This document shows, piece after piece, positions 9,455 through 18,287 of a stretch of DNA of 64,000 nt. Every line of letters starts with the position of its first letter. Within the stretch, counting starts at the first letter, position 1. Source of the stretch: Sulfuracidifex metallicus DSM 6482 = JCM 9184 (GTDB lineage Archaea > Thermoproteota > Thermoprotei_A > Sulfolobales > Sulfolobaceae). The translations under genes and the position numbers were made by a program. Where the stretch lies: the NCBI GenBank assembly GCA_032834875.1, contig CP135238.1, positions 502,011-566,010 on the forward strand, written 5' to 3'. Below the pieces are notes generated by a model. It worked only from the letters and a program-made list of their open reading frames with translations. It was not told the DNA's origin and ran no database searches.

Positions 9455-10148
9455 ATCTCACACCCCTTAGTGAACCTGAATAGAAAGCCATCCCAATTAT
9501 AGCGTAATCTATTCCAACTTTACTTAAAAATAACAAATCCTCCATGGATGAAATTCCGCCTGCATATTCCTTGATACCATTTAAAGATTTTACATAGTCT
9601 CCCACGTGCTTATCTATCCCTCCTTTTGTGCCTTCGTTTTCCACAAAAGTAAGAATTATTCCTTTAATGCCAAAGTTATTTAGATTTGAAATCGCCCTTG
9701 ATATGGAAAAACCCGAGCTTGTGGACCATCCCTTGATCAAAATTTCTCCTGAAGAATTATAGTCAACCGAAACCAACACTTTGTCCTTGCCTATTGAATC
9801 GACTATCTTGAGAAATTTATTCTCGTCCATGAAAGGTAAGGTCGACATTATAATAGCCGACGCTCCGGCTTCGAGTATCTTAGATGCATCGTCGATTTCC
9901 CTTATTCCCCCACCTACTTGGACGAAGCTGAAACCGAGCTTGCAGATCTCCCTTATATATTCAAGGTTTCTATCCTTTCCTTCCGCAGCATCCAAATCTA
10001 CTACGTGAACTGAATCATAGCCAAGTTCGATTATTTCTTTTGCTATATCAACAGGGTTCCCCAGCTTTATGCCTGAATTGCTCTTCCCCTTTATTCTCTT
10101 CACTGCTACGCCATCACTTATGTCAATGCTTGGAAGAACCTTCATCAC
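9447..10148 (-). CDS. hisA: ProFAR isomerase (HisA)
   Basis: 233 residues, a (beta/alpha)8 barrel that isomerises ProFAR to PRFAR, step 4 of histidine synthesis. The first catalytic Asp is in KVLPSIDISDGVAVKRIKGK. The phosphate-binding loops are VQVGGGIREIDDASK and YAGGISSMEDLL. The second catalytic Asp would be expected in the strand that here reads IILTFVENEGTKGGID; the usual T-x-x-x-x-D-G-T pattern has E-N-E-G-T instead, with Glu/Asn in place of the Asp, which is worth checking. The ATG overlaps the hisG stop by four bases and the gene end overlaps hisB by eight. Confidence 0.93.
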   Translation of the reverse strand: MMKVLPSIDISDGVAVKRIKGKSNSGIKLGNPVDIAKEIIELGYDSVHVVDLDAAEGKDRNLEYIREICKLGFSFVQVGGGIREIDDASKILEAGASAIIMSTLPFMDENKFLKIVDSIGKDKVLVSVDYNSSGEILIKGWSTSSGFSISRAISNLNNFGIKGIILTFVENEGTKGGIDKHVGDYVKSLNGIKEYAGGISSMEDLLFLSKVGIDYAIIGMAFYSGSLRGVRYV

Positions 10149-11014
10149 TTTATCACCTTTTCTATGTCTAGTATGACTATGTCCTTAGCACCGCTGTTCT
10201 TCACCTTTGATATTATCTCAGGGATATCCTTCTCTTCAGCTACCGTCATCACTTCCCACGCGTCCTTTCCTCCTAGCTTCGAAACTGATGGAGCCAGCAT
10301 TGCAGGAAGGGAACTTATTACCATTTCTAAGTCCTTCCCCTCTACGTTCATGAATATCATTTTCTTCCCTTTCCCATTTATTGTACCTTTCATAATTGTA
10401 AGTAGCAAGTTTATTCTCTCAGATTCTGGACCCTTCATCCACCCCTCATTCCCTATGACCGATGCATGGGACTCCATGACAACGTCTATTGGCTTAAGAC
10501 CATGAAGCCTGAGCGTTGTACCGGTACTCATGACATCAATTATACAATCCGCTGCTCCTAATAATGGCATGACCTCTGCGGCTCCGCTTATCTTAACTAA
10601 TCTGCCCTTTATTCCCTTCTCGTTTAAGTAGGATTTGGCTATGTTAAAGTACTTAGTGGCTATCCTGATTTCCCTACCCTTAAGATCTTCTAACGTTTCT
10701 ACGTCCCAAGATGACGGAACTGCGAGAACTATCCTTGACCTGCCGAAGTCTAATTTAACCAGTTCCTCCACGTTGGCTCCTGCTTCTTTAACGTAGTCCA
10801 TACCTGTAATTCCTAGTTCTGCAGCACCGGCTTCAACTATGTTGGGTATATCCTCAGTTCTAACCATCACTAACTCCGTGTTATCCCAACTTGTAGGTAT
10901 CATAAGCGACCTATCATCTCCAGCCAAAGGTCTTATGCCAACTGACATGATGAACTGCATTGCAGGATCCTTTAGCCTTCCCTTATTTGGTATTGCTATC
11001 CTCAAGGAAATCAC
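10145..11014 (-). CDS. hisG: ATP phosphoribosyltransferase, long form
   Basis: 289 residues, the long HisG type, which needs no HisZ. It makes phosphoribosyl-ATP from ATP and PRPP, the first and regulated step. The catalytic domain shows IAIPNKGRL, AAELGITGMDYVKEAG and the PRPP loop CIIDVMSTGTTLRLHGLKPI. The last 75 residues (AMLAPSVSKLGGKDAWEVMT to the end) form the ACT-like domain that binds histidine for feedback inhibition. The frame opens at GTG 11014, but a TTG at 11005 with AGGTGA just before it is an equally good start; both fall inside the 3' end of hisC. Confidence 0.95.
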   Translation of the reverse strand: MISLRIAIPNKGRLKDPAMQFIMSVGIRPLAGDDRSLMIPTSWDNTELVMVRTEDIPNIVEAGAAELGITGMDYVKEAGANVEELVKLDFGRSRIVLAVPSSWDVETLEDLKGREIRIATKYFNIAKSYLNEKGIKGRLVKISGAAEVMPLLGAADCIIDVMSTGTTLRLHGLKPIDVVMESHASVIGNEGWMKGPESERINLLLTIMKGTINGKGKKMIFMNVEGKDLEMVISSLPAMLAPSVSKLGGKDAWEVMTVAEEKDIPEIISKVKNSGAKDIVILDIEKVIK

Positions 11015-12029
11015 CTAGAACATTAAGTAACATTTCGACCTCTTCTCTAGTACCTATGCTAATTCTGTAGTGTTCGCCTAACTTCCTTATCGCTATTCCA
11101 TGTCTCCATAACTCATTCCATATATCCTTATCAGAATCTACAAGCAAGAAGTTTGTCACGGAATTATATACCTTCAGTCCTAAACGTCTTAAGCCTAAAA
11201 GCATTGTTTCCCTATTGCGTTTAATCTCCTCTACTATTCCCTTAACGTAGCCTCTGTTCTCCATTGCAGTTATGCCTGCAACGAGAGAAGGGAGAGCTAT
11301 ATCGAAGGGAGTGGAACTCTTCATTAGAGCCTTAACAATTTCCTTGTCTGCGATAGTGTAACCTACCCTAAACGAGGCCATTGAAAAAGCCTTACTCAAA
11401 GTCCTCACTACCATGAGGTTAGGGTAATCACTAATTAGGTCTATAACTGACTTGCCATAAAACTCGAAGTATGCCTCATCTACAAGGACTAGTCCTTTTG
11501 TAGTTTCCGCTATTTCCTTAACTATATCCTTGGTAAGAACTGGAGAACCAGTAGGGTTGTTAGGGTTATCTATGACCGTAATTTCAGCTTCCCTTGAAGC
11601 GTTTACAAGAGCTTCGTTATCTTCAACCCACCACTCTCCAATAGGCTTAAGCTGGATCTCCTTAAGCTTCAGACCAACAGTAGAGGAATATACCTTATAC
11701 ATACTGTACGAAGGATTATTTATCACAATAGTTGAAGATGGGCTTAGAAAGTTGTAGAATATAGATCTAAGCGATCCATCTGCTCCTGGTGACGCGTAAA
11801 CCATATCCTTGTCTACTTTGTTATATTCAGCAACTAGTTCCCTAAACCTTTCTAACAACTCTGGGTTTTGATATCTGTTGCAATTGAGCATTGCCCTCGA
11901 TGCTTTCTCTATTACCACCTCTGGTGGTCTAAAAGGAGACTCATTTAGATGTAACCTAATCCCTTCCTTTATATCTGTAAAATCATATTCCTTGGCTTGG
12001 AGAAGCCAGGGTTTTATTTTATTCTTTAT
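10983..12029 (-). CDS. hisC: histidinol-phosphate aminotransferase with a non-canonical start
   Basis: PLP-dependent aminotransferase of fold type I that transaminates imidazole-acetol phosphate. The PLP lysine is in RTLSKAFSMASFRVGYTI, the cofactor Asn/Asp in IDNPNNPTGSPVL and LVDEAYFEF. The first canonical start, GTG 11918, would remove the conserved family segment LHLNESPFRPPEVV, which is encoded in the same frame just upstream. The frame stays open back to a TAG about 15 bp beyond 12047, and contains no ATG, GTG or TTG. Candidate starts are ATA 12029, ATA 12017 or ATT 12047; I give 12029 as a compromise. With them the protein is 338-354 residues, the normal family length. First gene of the his operon. 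Confidence 0.88.
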   Translation of the reverse strand: MKNKIKPWLLQAKEYDFTDIKEGIRLHLNESPFRPPEVVIEKASRAMLNCNRYQNPELLERFRELVAEYNKVDKDMVYASPGADGSLRSIFYNFLSPSSTIVINNPSYSMYKVYSSTVGLKLKEIQLKPIGEWWVEDNEALVNASREAEITVIDNPNNPTGSPVLTKDIVKEIAETTKGLVLVDEAYFEFYGKSVIDLISDYPNLMVVRTLSKAFSMASFRVGYTIADKEIVKALMKSSTPFDIALPSLVAGITAMENRGYVKGIVEEIKRNRETMLLGLRRLGLKVYNSVTNFLLVDSDKDIWNELWRHGIAIRKLGEHYRISIGTREEVEMLLNVLGDFLEDSNTK

Positions 12030-12047
12030 CTCGGTTGGTGCAATAAT

Positions 12048-12148
12048 GAACCCGAACGGCTATTCTTTCTCTTTGCTTAAAAATGTTACTGAAGTGCGGA
12101 AGTGTAGTATAAGAAAAGGTTTTTCTTTAATGCAGGAATTTTTCAGTC
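12048..12148. promoter_or_regulatory. divergent promoter region between hisC and the wHTH gene
   Basis: About 100 bp between two divergent genes. On the minus strand a TTTTTAAG box (12078-12085) is a plausible TATA element for the his operon and places the transcript start close to 12055, so a leaderless or very short leader is likely. On the plus strand the run AAAAGGTTTTTCTTTAATG (12115-12132) may serve the gene at 12149. No clear palindromic operator is seen. Confidence 0.35.
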
Positions 12149-12748
12149 ATGAAGTTCATCGACTTCCTCTTGAAGAATCAAAAAATTGTGATCTACTCTT
12201 ACTATAAAATGGTGAGTGCTATTATAATCCTGGAAGTAGGGAGAAGGCTCTTTTCACAAGGCGAAAAAGTATGCGTGATCCACGGTGACGAACTAATGAA
12301 ATACTTAGAGCCCGATTTCCCCTTCGAATGTATGGAATCTTCAAAGGTTCTGGTTTATGATCCTGAGGATATTCCCGTTCCAAAGAGTTTCCTCTTATTA
12401 ACCACATTCGACAAAAAGAAGAAGTACGAAGGAAGCGTAACGGTAGACGTAAACAAGGTTGGACAGAACCTTTATGTTGCAACTTCAAATTGTAATTTCA
12501 GATTCAGAATCGTCAAGGGAAAAATAGAGGACGTCCATATTAGTACCTTGGAGGAAAATATAATTTCCTTTTTACAAGAGTTTGGTGAGTCAACATTGAA
12601 GGAAATTTCAGACATAATTTCGTCTCGGGAAAAAGTAGGAAGAGATGAAGTAAGAAGAAAACTTCTAGAGTTAAGGGCAATGGGAATGATTGAGATAAAT
12701 GGAACTAAAGTGACTTTACTCAATAATAATAGCAGGCTTCATAGGTAG
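12149..12748 (+). CDS. uncharacterised protein with a C-terminal winged-helix-like domain
   Basis: 199 residues. The N-terminal half looks like a small alpha/beta unit ([14 protein letters not shown], then [20 protein letters not shown]). The C-terminal half, from about residue 130 ([20 protein letters not shown] to [20 protein letters not shown]), has the spacing of a winged helix: helix, helix, recognition helix, then a wing ending in a short beta pair. It may be a DNA-binding regulator; its divergent position beside the his operon makes that operon a candidate target, but this is inference. The 3' end overlaps that of leuS by 33 bp. Confidence 0.65.
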   Translation: MKFIDFLLKNQKIVIYSYYKMVSAIIILEVGRRLFSQGEKVCVIHGDELMKYLEPDFPFECMESSKVLVYDPEDIPVPKSFLLLTTFDKKKKYEGSVTVDVNKVGQNLYVATSNCNFRFRIVKGKIEDVHISTLEENIISFLQEFGESTLKEISDIISSREKVGRDEVRRKLLELRAMGMIEINGTKVTLLNNNSRLHR

Positions 12749-15553
12749 AGAATCCTTTTTATACTTCTCTGAATCCCCCTTTTCAAACGTCTTGACTTCC
12801 ACCTCTAAACCGAGTTTAGCCTTAAGGTAAGGTGAAAGCTCCTTTGCTACCTCCGTTTCGTCTATTGCCATACTTGCCATCTTCTTCATTTTTTCATCCA
12901 TTGACATAGCATAGTTGAATATCTTTTGCATGTATTTGGCAGTTTCCTTATCTGTCGGCTTAACCTTATTCATGAAACCCTTCATTCCCTCTTCTGCAGT
13001 TATTGACTCTATTGCCTTCTTTAGAGATTCCTGTGCGTCATTTCCAGCTACTAGTATTTTTACTTTGCTCGGTTTACCCTTATAGATATTTAATATGGAC
13101 TTTATGTCATATAAGAGTTTCTCATAATAGCTATGTTCAATTTCAACAACCTCGTTGATAGAACTTGCATCGACCTCTACCCATTTTTCAGTAACAACCA
13201 GCGTGTTATTACCTAACTTGTGCCACATCTCCTCTGCGAAGTGAGGAGAAAATGGAGCAATAATTTTAACCCAATCATTAATTAATTCCTGCATTAACTT
13301 TTTATTAGGAGTCCTTCCTTCGCTCTTAACCAACTCGAAGTATTCTTGTACCTGAGAGGATAGAACGAAAACTGCCTCGTTGAACGCATCCCTAAAGTCC
13401 ATATTCTCCATGTAATTTGTTACGTTCTTTTTCATAGAATTGAAAACAGAATATAACCATCTTTCTGGGAACTTGATTTCCGACGAATTGAATTCCTTCA
13501 GTTGATCTGTAAGCTGATAGAAGAACTTGTACGTATCTCCTATGCTTTTTACCAGACTTTCTGAGAAATTAACGTCACTACCCATCTCTGCTGTTGCAGA
13601 AAGGACGGCCCTAACTAGATCTGCGCTATACATCCTGATGCTTTTTCTTAGAGGCACTATGTTTCTGAGACTCTTACTCATCTTCTTGCCTTCATATAAA
13701 AGAAGGCCGTTAACCGCTACGCCACGGGGCCACTTCGCTTCGGGAAATATGCCAGCGTGATTGAAGATAAAGAAGCTCAGGTGATTAGGCACTAGATCTC
13801 TTCCGCTGTGTCTGAAATCCAATGGATACCAGTAATCAAATTCGCTTTTCAGATCGTTTAATATCGCCTTGTTTATTCCAGTCTTTTTAGATATGTCCTC
13901 AGCATCACCTATGCCAAGCAGTAAATAGTCCCAGAACTCTATCGTCATCTGAGATGGAATTAGCTTGTATTCCCTTATCTTATGTACGACAGTATAGAAC
14001 GCCATGTAAATCGTGGAGTCGCTCAGACTTTCAATTATCCATTTTTTATCCCAGGGAAGCGGAGTTCCAAGTCCTCTGGTTCTTGCACATGCTCTCTTCT
14101 CTAACCAGCCTAATGCATAGTCAAACTCTTTCCTAACTTCCTCAGGAACAACTCTCATGGAATACAATAACTTTCTAGCAAGCGATTTCCACTCTGGATT
14201 GCCATAGTCAAGAAACCACTGATCCTTCAATATCTTCACAACCACCTCATTACCACATCTACAGTAAACTGGACGATTCATAATTTCGTATATTTTCCTT
14301 CCTATCCCTTCCGAAATGATGAAATCGGTAATTGCTTTCCTGGCTTCAGGCACACTCATACCACTTATCGTCTTGAGCCTCTCAGCATACTCTGGCTTAG
14401 CTAGACTTATTGCATCACCCCTTATTTTTCCTTTATTGTACTCTGCTCTGTACAATTGTTCTGTCAGCTTCTGAAGGTCTTCCTTACCGTTAACTTGAGC
14501 GTTATCAATTAGATCTCTAGTTGGTATATCTGAAAAACCTTCAACCTTTACTACGGGTATTATCTTGATATCAGGTTTTAGCTTCTTAATGTAATAGTAG
14601 TCGAATGGAGCATGAGCTGGGACGCTCATAACAACTCCAGTTCCTACCATAGGGTCTACGAAATCTGCGCCCAGTATAGGTACCTTGTTGCCAGTGACTG
14701 GATTTAGAACCTCTTTGCCCTTCAGATCACTTCCTTTAATTTCCCCTACTACTTTCACGTTATCGGTCTGGAAGGAAATCTTAAGCGCCGATCTATCTGA
14801 AACTAGAAGTCTTCTACCATAAGCCTCTACTATTTTGTATTTTTCGTCTGGATTAACCCAAACTGCTACTACTCCAAAGATAGTTTCCGGTCTGAGCGTG
14901 GCAGCTGGCAAAATTACGTCGTCCATAACGAAATATATAAGAACATATTCTCCTATGTCAGGTTCCATATCTCCTTTCGTGTCATGCATTCCAACGGGTA
15001 TGTTATGAACTGGGCACCATCCCACGGGATGGGTATCCCTTACAATGTAGCCTCTATCATGCAACTTTTTAAACTGCCATAAAACGAAGGTGGAAAATTC
15101 GGAGTCAATCGTGGTAAATTCCCTTCTCCAATCTATCCCTAAGCCTAGCTCCTTCATTGCCTTCTTTATGTCTTCTTTGAAATACGTAGCCATGAACAGT
15201 GGCTCTGATAGTTTAGGTATGACTTCATCAGGTATATCATAAATTTCTTTAAAAATAGAAATAAGTTCCTTATCCCCCTTGGCTATATCATCTGCCATTG
15301 CAATGATTGGAGTTCCGGTAAAGTGAAACGCCATGGGGAAAAGTATATTGTAACCCATCATTCTCTTAAATCTAGAGTAAACGTCAGCGGTAACATAAGA
15401 CCTACCGTGACCTATATGCATTGGGCTATTAGGGTAAGGGAATGCGGCGGTTGAGTAAAACTTTGGCTTATTAGGATCAGGATTGCCCTCATAAACTTTC
15501 CTCTTATTCCACTCTTCCTGCCATTTTGCTGCAATCGAATTCAGGAAGTTTAT
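12716..15553 (-). CDS. leuS: leucyl-tRNA synthetase with a non-canonical start
   Basis: Class I synthetase, archaeal LeuRS type, about 945 residues. It has HIGH intact ([15 protein letters not shown]), the editing CP1 domain in the middle ([20 protein letters not shown]), and KMSKS ([18 protein letters not shown]), so it looks catalytically competent; Sulfolobales also often carry an inactive paralogue. The first ATG in frame is 15421, within HIGH, so it cannot be the start. Upstream the same frame encodes the family N-terminus ([17 protein letters not shown], then [15 protein letters not shown]) back to a TGA, without any ATG, GTG or TTG. ATA 15553 or CTG 15544 would fit the usual length. 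An out-of-frame ATG at 15561 would join if one T were missing from the TTT run beside it. Confidence 0.92.
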   Translation of the reverse strand: MNFLNSIAAKWQEEWNKRKVYEGNPDPNKPKFYSTAAFPYPNSPMHIGHGRSYVTADVYSRFKRMMGYNILFPMAFHFTGTPIIAMADDIAKGDKELISIFKEIYDIPDEVIPKLSEPLFMATYFKEDIKKAMKELGLGIDWRREFTTIDSEFSTFVLWQFKKLHDRGYIVRDTHPVGWCPVHNIPVGMHDTKGDMEPDIGEYVLIYFVMDDVILPAATLRPETIFGVVAVWVNPDEKYKIVEAYGRRLLVSDRSALKISFQTDNVKVVGEIKGSDLKGKEVLNPVTGNKVPILGADFVDPMVGTGVVMSVPAHAPFDYYYIKKLKPDIKIIPVVKVEGFSDIPTRDLIDNAQVNGKEDLQKLTEQLYRAEYNKGKIRGDAISLAKPEYAERLKTISGMSVPEARKAITDFIISEGIGRKIYEIMNRPVYCRCGNEVVVKILKDQWFLDYGNPEWKSLARKLLYSMRVVPEEVRKEFDYALGWLEKRACARTRGLGTPLPWDKKWIIESLSDSTIYMAFYTVVHKIREYKLIPSQMTIEFWDYLLLGIGDAEDISKKTGINKAILNDLKSEFDYWYPLDFRHSGRDLVPNHLSFFIFNHAGIFPEAKWPRGVAVNGLLLYEGKKMSKSLRNIVPLRKSIRMYSADLVRAVLSATAEMGSDVNFSESLVKSIGDTYKFFYQLTDQLKEFNSSEIKFPERWLYSVFNSMKKNVTNYMENMDFRDAFNEAVFVLSSQVQEYFELVKSEGRTPNKKLMQELINDWVKIIAPFSPHFAEEMWHKLGNNTLVVTEKWVEVDASSINEVVEIEHSYYEKLLYDIKSILNIYKGKPSKVKILVAGNDAQESLKKAIESITAEEGMKGFMNKVKPTDKETAKYMQKIFNYAMSMDEKMKKMASMAIDETEVAKELSPYLKAKLGLEVEVKTFEKGDSEKYKKDSLPMKPAIIIE

Positions 15554-15601
15554 AAACTCATTTGATGAGATAACTCGTCACCATAGTGAAGTAATGCAAA
15601 T

Positions 15602-15612
15602 AAATTATAAAC
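15602..15612 (+). promoter_or_regulatory. TATA box of the cobalamin adenosyltransferase gene
   Basis: AAATTATAAAC is centred 26 bp before the ATG at 15633 and there is no Shine-Dalgarno site in between. This is the classic arrangement for a leaderless transcript. Confidence 0.6.
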
Positions 15613-15632
15613 ATTATATTTTCTAATACATT

Positions 15633-16160
15633 ATGTTCACCAAGAAAGGAGACTCTGGAGAAACGGATGTAATAAGAAAGAGAGTCGGAAAGGATTCTCC
15701 GCTTGTAAACTTCCTAGGAGACCTTGACGAACTTAACTCTTTTCTAGGAATGGCTTACCTCAAAGCTAAATGGGACGACATAAAAAGGGACATAGAAAGG
15801 TTGCAACATGAAATTTTTATCATAGGGGAGGATGTCTCTACTGGAAACAACAAAATAGATCAGAACTTCGTTAAATGGATCGAAGAAAGAACCGTAGAAT
15901 ACAGAAAGGAGAGTGGTCCAGTAAGGTTATTTGTAATTCCGGGAGGAGGAGAATGTGGAGCATCTGTGCACATCGCAAGGGCAGTATGTAGGAGAGTTGA
16001 AAGAAATACAGTAAAGTACTCAAAGGAACTAGAACCTTTCAATAAATGGATAATTGTTTACTTGAACCGCGCTTCATCTCTACTTTTCTCAATTGCGATA
16101 GTCTGCAATAAAAGAGATAATGTGTCAGAAAGGATTCATGACATTGGAAGGTATTTCTGA
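15633..16160 (+). CDS. cob(I)alamin adenosyltransferase, PduO type
   Basis: 175 residues. It transfers adenosyl from ATP to Co(I) corrinoid and makes coenzyme B12. The ATP-binding N-terminus is [14 protein letters not shown], followed by [17 protein letters not shown] and, near the C-terminus, [16 protein letters not shown] and [17 protein letters not shown], all typical of the PduO family five-helix bundle. The radical SAM protein at 2.3 kb and methylmalonyl-CoA type enzymes elsewhere in such genomes are possible users of the cofactor. The gene has its own promoter and overlaps the convergent thiolation gene by 25 bp. Confidence 0.92.
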   Translation: MFTKKGDSGETDVIRKRVGKDSPLVNFLGDLDELNSFLGMAYLKAKWDDIKRDIERLQHEIFIIGEDVSTGNNKIDQNFVKWIEERTVEYRKESGPVRLFVIPGGGECGASVHIARAVCRRVERNTVKYSKELEPFNKWIIVYLNRASSLLFSIAIVCNKRDNVSERIHDIGRYF

Positions 16161-17104
16161 TATTCCTGAGATAAAAGCCCTGACCTTATCAACAGTTCGC
16201 AGTTTTTACAAATTCTTCTTCCATAGCTTGTTGGATCTCCACATATTTCGCAACGGGGCAGTTCTGTAAAAGACGCGTTTGACCTAATTTTCTGAGATAT
16301 TTCGTCGAATTGCTCTAATATCTTTAAAAGCGACCCAGGTCTCTCTTCCTCTAAAGAATATATGAGGTCCCTTACCTTCGCTCTTAAGGTTGGTTTGTTA
16401 ACTATGTGAGGACACTCCACCTCTTGGAACGAGTAACCTTTGAGATAAGCATACATAGTTGTTTCCCATTCATATATCTTCCTTAGCGGTTTCACTCTAG
16501 TGACGAACTTACCGCTCACCTTTATTGGTACATCGCCAAGCCTTATCAGCCTGCTCAAGTCACCTCTAATCAAGTTTATCATTATTGTTTGAACCTCATC
16601 GTCAAGGTTATGTCCAGTAGCTACCAGATCCGTTCCGTACAGAATGCCTGCGTTATTTATCAACTTCCTCCTGAATCCTCCACAGAAAGTACACGGAGAC
16701 ACGTTCATACCCTTGACTTCTGATGATCTAACCATTTCGTCTAAGGTATAACCTACTTCACTTTTGAATGAGGTAGAAACAAGTTGAACTCCTAGAGTCT
16801 CCATGTATTTTCTCAACTTTTCGGCCTGTTCGGCTCTATTATATCCGCCTATGCCCTCGACAATATTAAATGCGACAATCCTAGACGCTGAAATAAAGGA
16901 AGATATTGCGTCAACTAGCACTAGACTATCCTTTCCCCCTGAAACTGCAAGTAGAACTTTCCTCGAATTTAATATCCCTTGTTTTTCCGCTTCTTTCCTA
17001 ACTCTCTCTTTTACATCGTTGAAGAAGCAATCTTTACATAGAGAACGACCACTGTGAGGCTGAAATATTATAGCCTCGTTCTTATGACATACATCACATG
17101 TCAT
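16136..17104 (-). CDS. tRNA 2-thiolation protein, TtuA/NcsA (TtcA-like) family
   Basis: 322 residues. N-terminal zinc finger ([12 protein letters not shown], then CKDCFF), PP-loop ATP pyrophosphatase motif [20 protein letters not shown] at about residues 50-69, the Fe-S/catalytic cysteine region [18 protein letters not shown], a second conserved segment [19 protein letters not shown], and a C-terminal zinc finger ([18 protein letters not shown]). Such enzymes adenylate a uridine of tRNA and insert sulfur, at position 34 or 54 depending on subgroup. With two zinc fingers and a cluster-binding Cys set it fits the archaeal TtuA/NcsA group; the target position cannot be read here. Its start overlaps the DUF211 gene. 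Confidence 0.87.
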   Translation of the reverse strand: MTCDVCHKNEAIIFQPHSGRSLCKDCFFNDVKERVRKEAEKQGILNSRKVLLAVSGGKDSLVLVDAISSFISASRIVAFNIVEGIGGYNRAEQAEKLRKYMETLGVQLVSTSFKSEVGYTLDEMVRSSEVKGMNVSPCTFCGGFRRKLINNAGILYGTDLVATGHNLDDEVQTIMINLIRGDLSRLIRLGDVPIKVSGKFVTRVKPLRKIYEWETTMYAYLKGYSFQEVECPHIVNKPTLRAKVRDLIYSLEEERPGSLLKILEQFDEISQKIRSNASFTELPRCEICGDPTSYGRRICKNCELLIRSGLLSQEYQKYLPMS

Positions 17105-17384
17105 TCCTTCCTCTCCTGCTATCTACCATTTTTGAACCGCTTACGACTTCATCTATACTATGAATCGCACATCCTTCTTCTTCAAGTGTGTTCTTAACGT
17201 TCTCAAAGTCTATGTTTTCACCTTCGACCACTATCATAAGTCCCATGGTCTCAACGTCCATATCGGTGACGCTTATGTTAACTCCTTCAATGCCCTTATG
17301 TTCAACTATTTTTTCAGCTAACTCCACTATAGATATACCTTTAATTGGTTTTAGAACGTCAAGAACTAGTCGTCTTATAGCCAA
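17094..17384 (-). CDS. DUF211 family protein
   Basis: 96 residues, starting at TTG. The N-terminal [20 protein letters not shown] and the [31 protein letters not shown] half match the archaeal DUF211 family, a small ferredoxin-like fold reported to form rings. No biochemical function is established. The last 11 bp overlap the thiolation gene and both read the same way, so they are probably cotranscribed. Confidence 0.8.
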   Translation of the reverse strand: MAIRRLVLDVLKPIKGISIVELAEKIVEHKGIEGVNISVTDMDVETMGLMIVVEGENIDFENVKNTLEEEGCAIHSIDEVVSGSKMVDSRRGRNDM

Positions 17385-17808
17385 CTTTCATCAGATCGTA
17401 ATATATTATCCCTAATTACGTTAAAAGTTTTGTCAGCTAGCTTAATCTTGTATTGGATTTCCTTACACTATATAGATTTATGATACAGACTTATTAAGAA
17501 ATTCAGAGACATGAATTTAGTTAGTTGGTGACTATGACTATGATTCCCTTAAATGTACAAACATAGTTAAATGTCTACCAATTTTCTACTTTTATTTGCT
17601 TTATGACGCCTAGTGCAGGTTTAAAATATATTAATATTATAAATAATTATTGAAATAATAATATATTTTTATATATATCTTAATAAAATATAAAAAGATA
17701 TTATTTATCTATCTAGTTTAAGACACAATTATGAACATATTACTAGCCAAAATTGACATATGCATTGAGACCATATCGATTAGTAACCTTATTTTTAATG
17801 ATTTATTC

Positions 17809-17866
17809 AAGAATTAACTTTAAAAAATAGGCAATAAAAAATGGAAAATTAAGAATTAACTTTAAA
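17809..17866 (+). repeat. duplicated promoter-like element before speD
   Basis: The 16-mer AAGAATTAACTTTAAA occurs at 17809-17824 and again at 17851-17866, 42 bp apart, each followed by an A-rich stretch and TAGG. The CTTTAAA part is a good TATA match with a purine-rich BRE-like lead. Two tandem promoters would give speD transcripts with different leaders; alternatively it is a duplicated regulator site. Confidence 0.5.
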
Positions 17867-17879
17867 TAGGAAGGGGGGT

Positions 17880-17903
17880 AGGCTATAAGATAGCTTCGGG
17901 GGG
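17880..17903 (+). promoter_or_regulatory. speD leader hairpin between two G6 runs
   Basis: AGGCTAT / ATAGCTT form a 7-bp stem with an AAG loop (17880-17896, one G-U pair). G6 runs flank it at 17873-17878 and 17898-17903; the second run starts the Shine-Dalgarno site GGGGGGTTGAT of speD. The arrangement would place the ribosome site right at the foot of the hairpin. A translational control element is inference. Confidence 0.45.
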
Positions 17904-17912
17904 TTGATAAAT

Positions 17913-18287
17913 ATGATGGGGGCAGAGGTAAGGTATTTCCCAAAAGTAGTCGGGAAGCAAGTATACGGTAGCTTGTACGACTGCGATGTTAACATATTGA
18001 AGGATACTGAAAAGCTACAGGAGATCGTTAAGGATGCTTCAAAGGAGGGCAACATGACACTCCTTGATATAAAGTCTTGGAAAATTGGAGAAGGTGTAAG
18101 CGTAGTCGCAATAATTCTGGAGAGTCATATAACTATACACACTTGGCCTGAATACAACTTCGCAACCGTCGACGTATACTCATGTGGCGCACATACGGAT
18201 CCTCATAAGGCTTTCTACTATATTGCCAAAGAACTAAAAAGCAAAAGGTACGAAATAAAGGAGGCTGATAGGTCATCGGAGTTCTGA
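17913..18287 (+). CDS. speD: S-adenosylmethionine decarboxylase proenzyme
   Basis: 124 residues from ATG 17913, which lies just after a strong GGGGGGTTGAT site; a TTG at 17904 falls inside that site. The enzyme decarboxylates AdoMet to supply aminopropyl groups for spermidine and longer polyamines. It is made as a proenzyme cut before the serine in [20 protein letters not shown], which becomes the pyruvoyl group; the catalytic Cys is in [16 protein letters not shown]. Crenarchaea also have a paralogue that decarboxylates arginine. I assign AdoMet decarboxylase from the neighbourhood of lipid genes and ilv, so the specificity is likely but not proven. The flavoprotein gene overlaps its 3' end. 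Confidence 0.87.
   Translation: MMGAEVRYFPKVVGKQVYGSLYDCDVNILKDTEKLQEIVKDASKEGNMTLLDIKSWKIGEGVSVVAIILESHITIHTWPEYNFATVDVYSCGAHTDPHKAFYYIAKELKSKRYEIKEADRSSEF

Larger units (their letters stand above)
17385..17912. other. long AT-rich intergenic region before speD
   Basis: About 530 bp without a credible gene. The centre (17620-17720) is almost pure A/T and holds a perfect inverted repeat of 11 bp, AAAATATATTA (17623-17633) and its complement (17659-17669). The right end carries a duplicated promoter-like element and a structured speD leader, listed separately. The frames across it are short and have no Shine-Dalgarno site. I see no tRNA, box C/D RNA or origin repeat. Confidence 0.6.

Noticed and set aside
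17400-17800. Hidden small gene in the speD upstream gap
   Set aside because: All frames are broken within a few dozen codons and lack ribosome sites; composition is near pure A/T.
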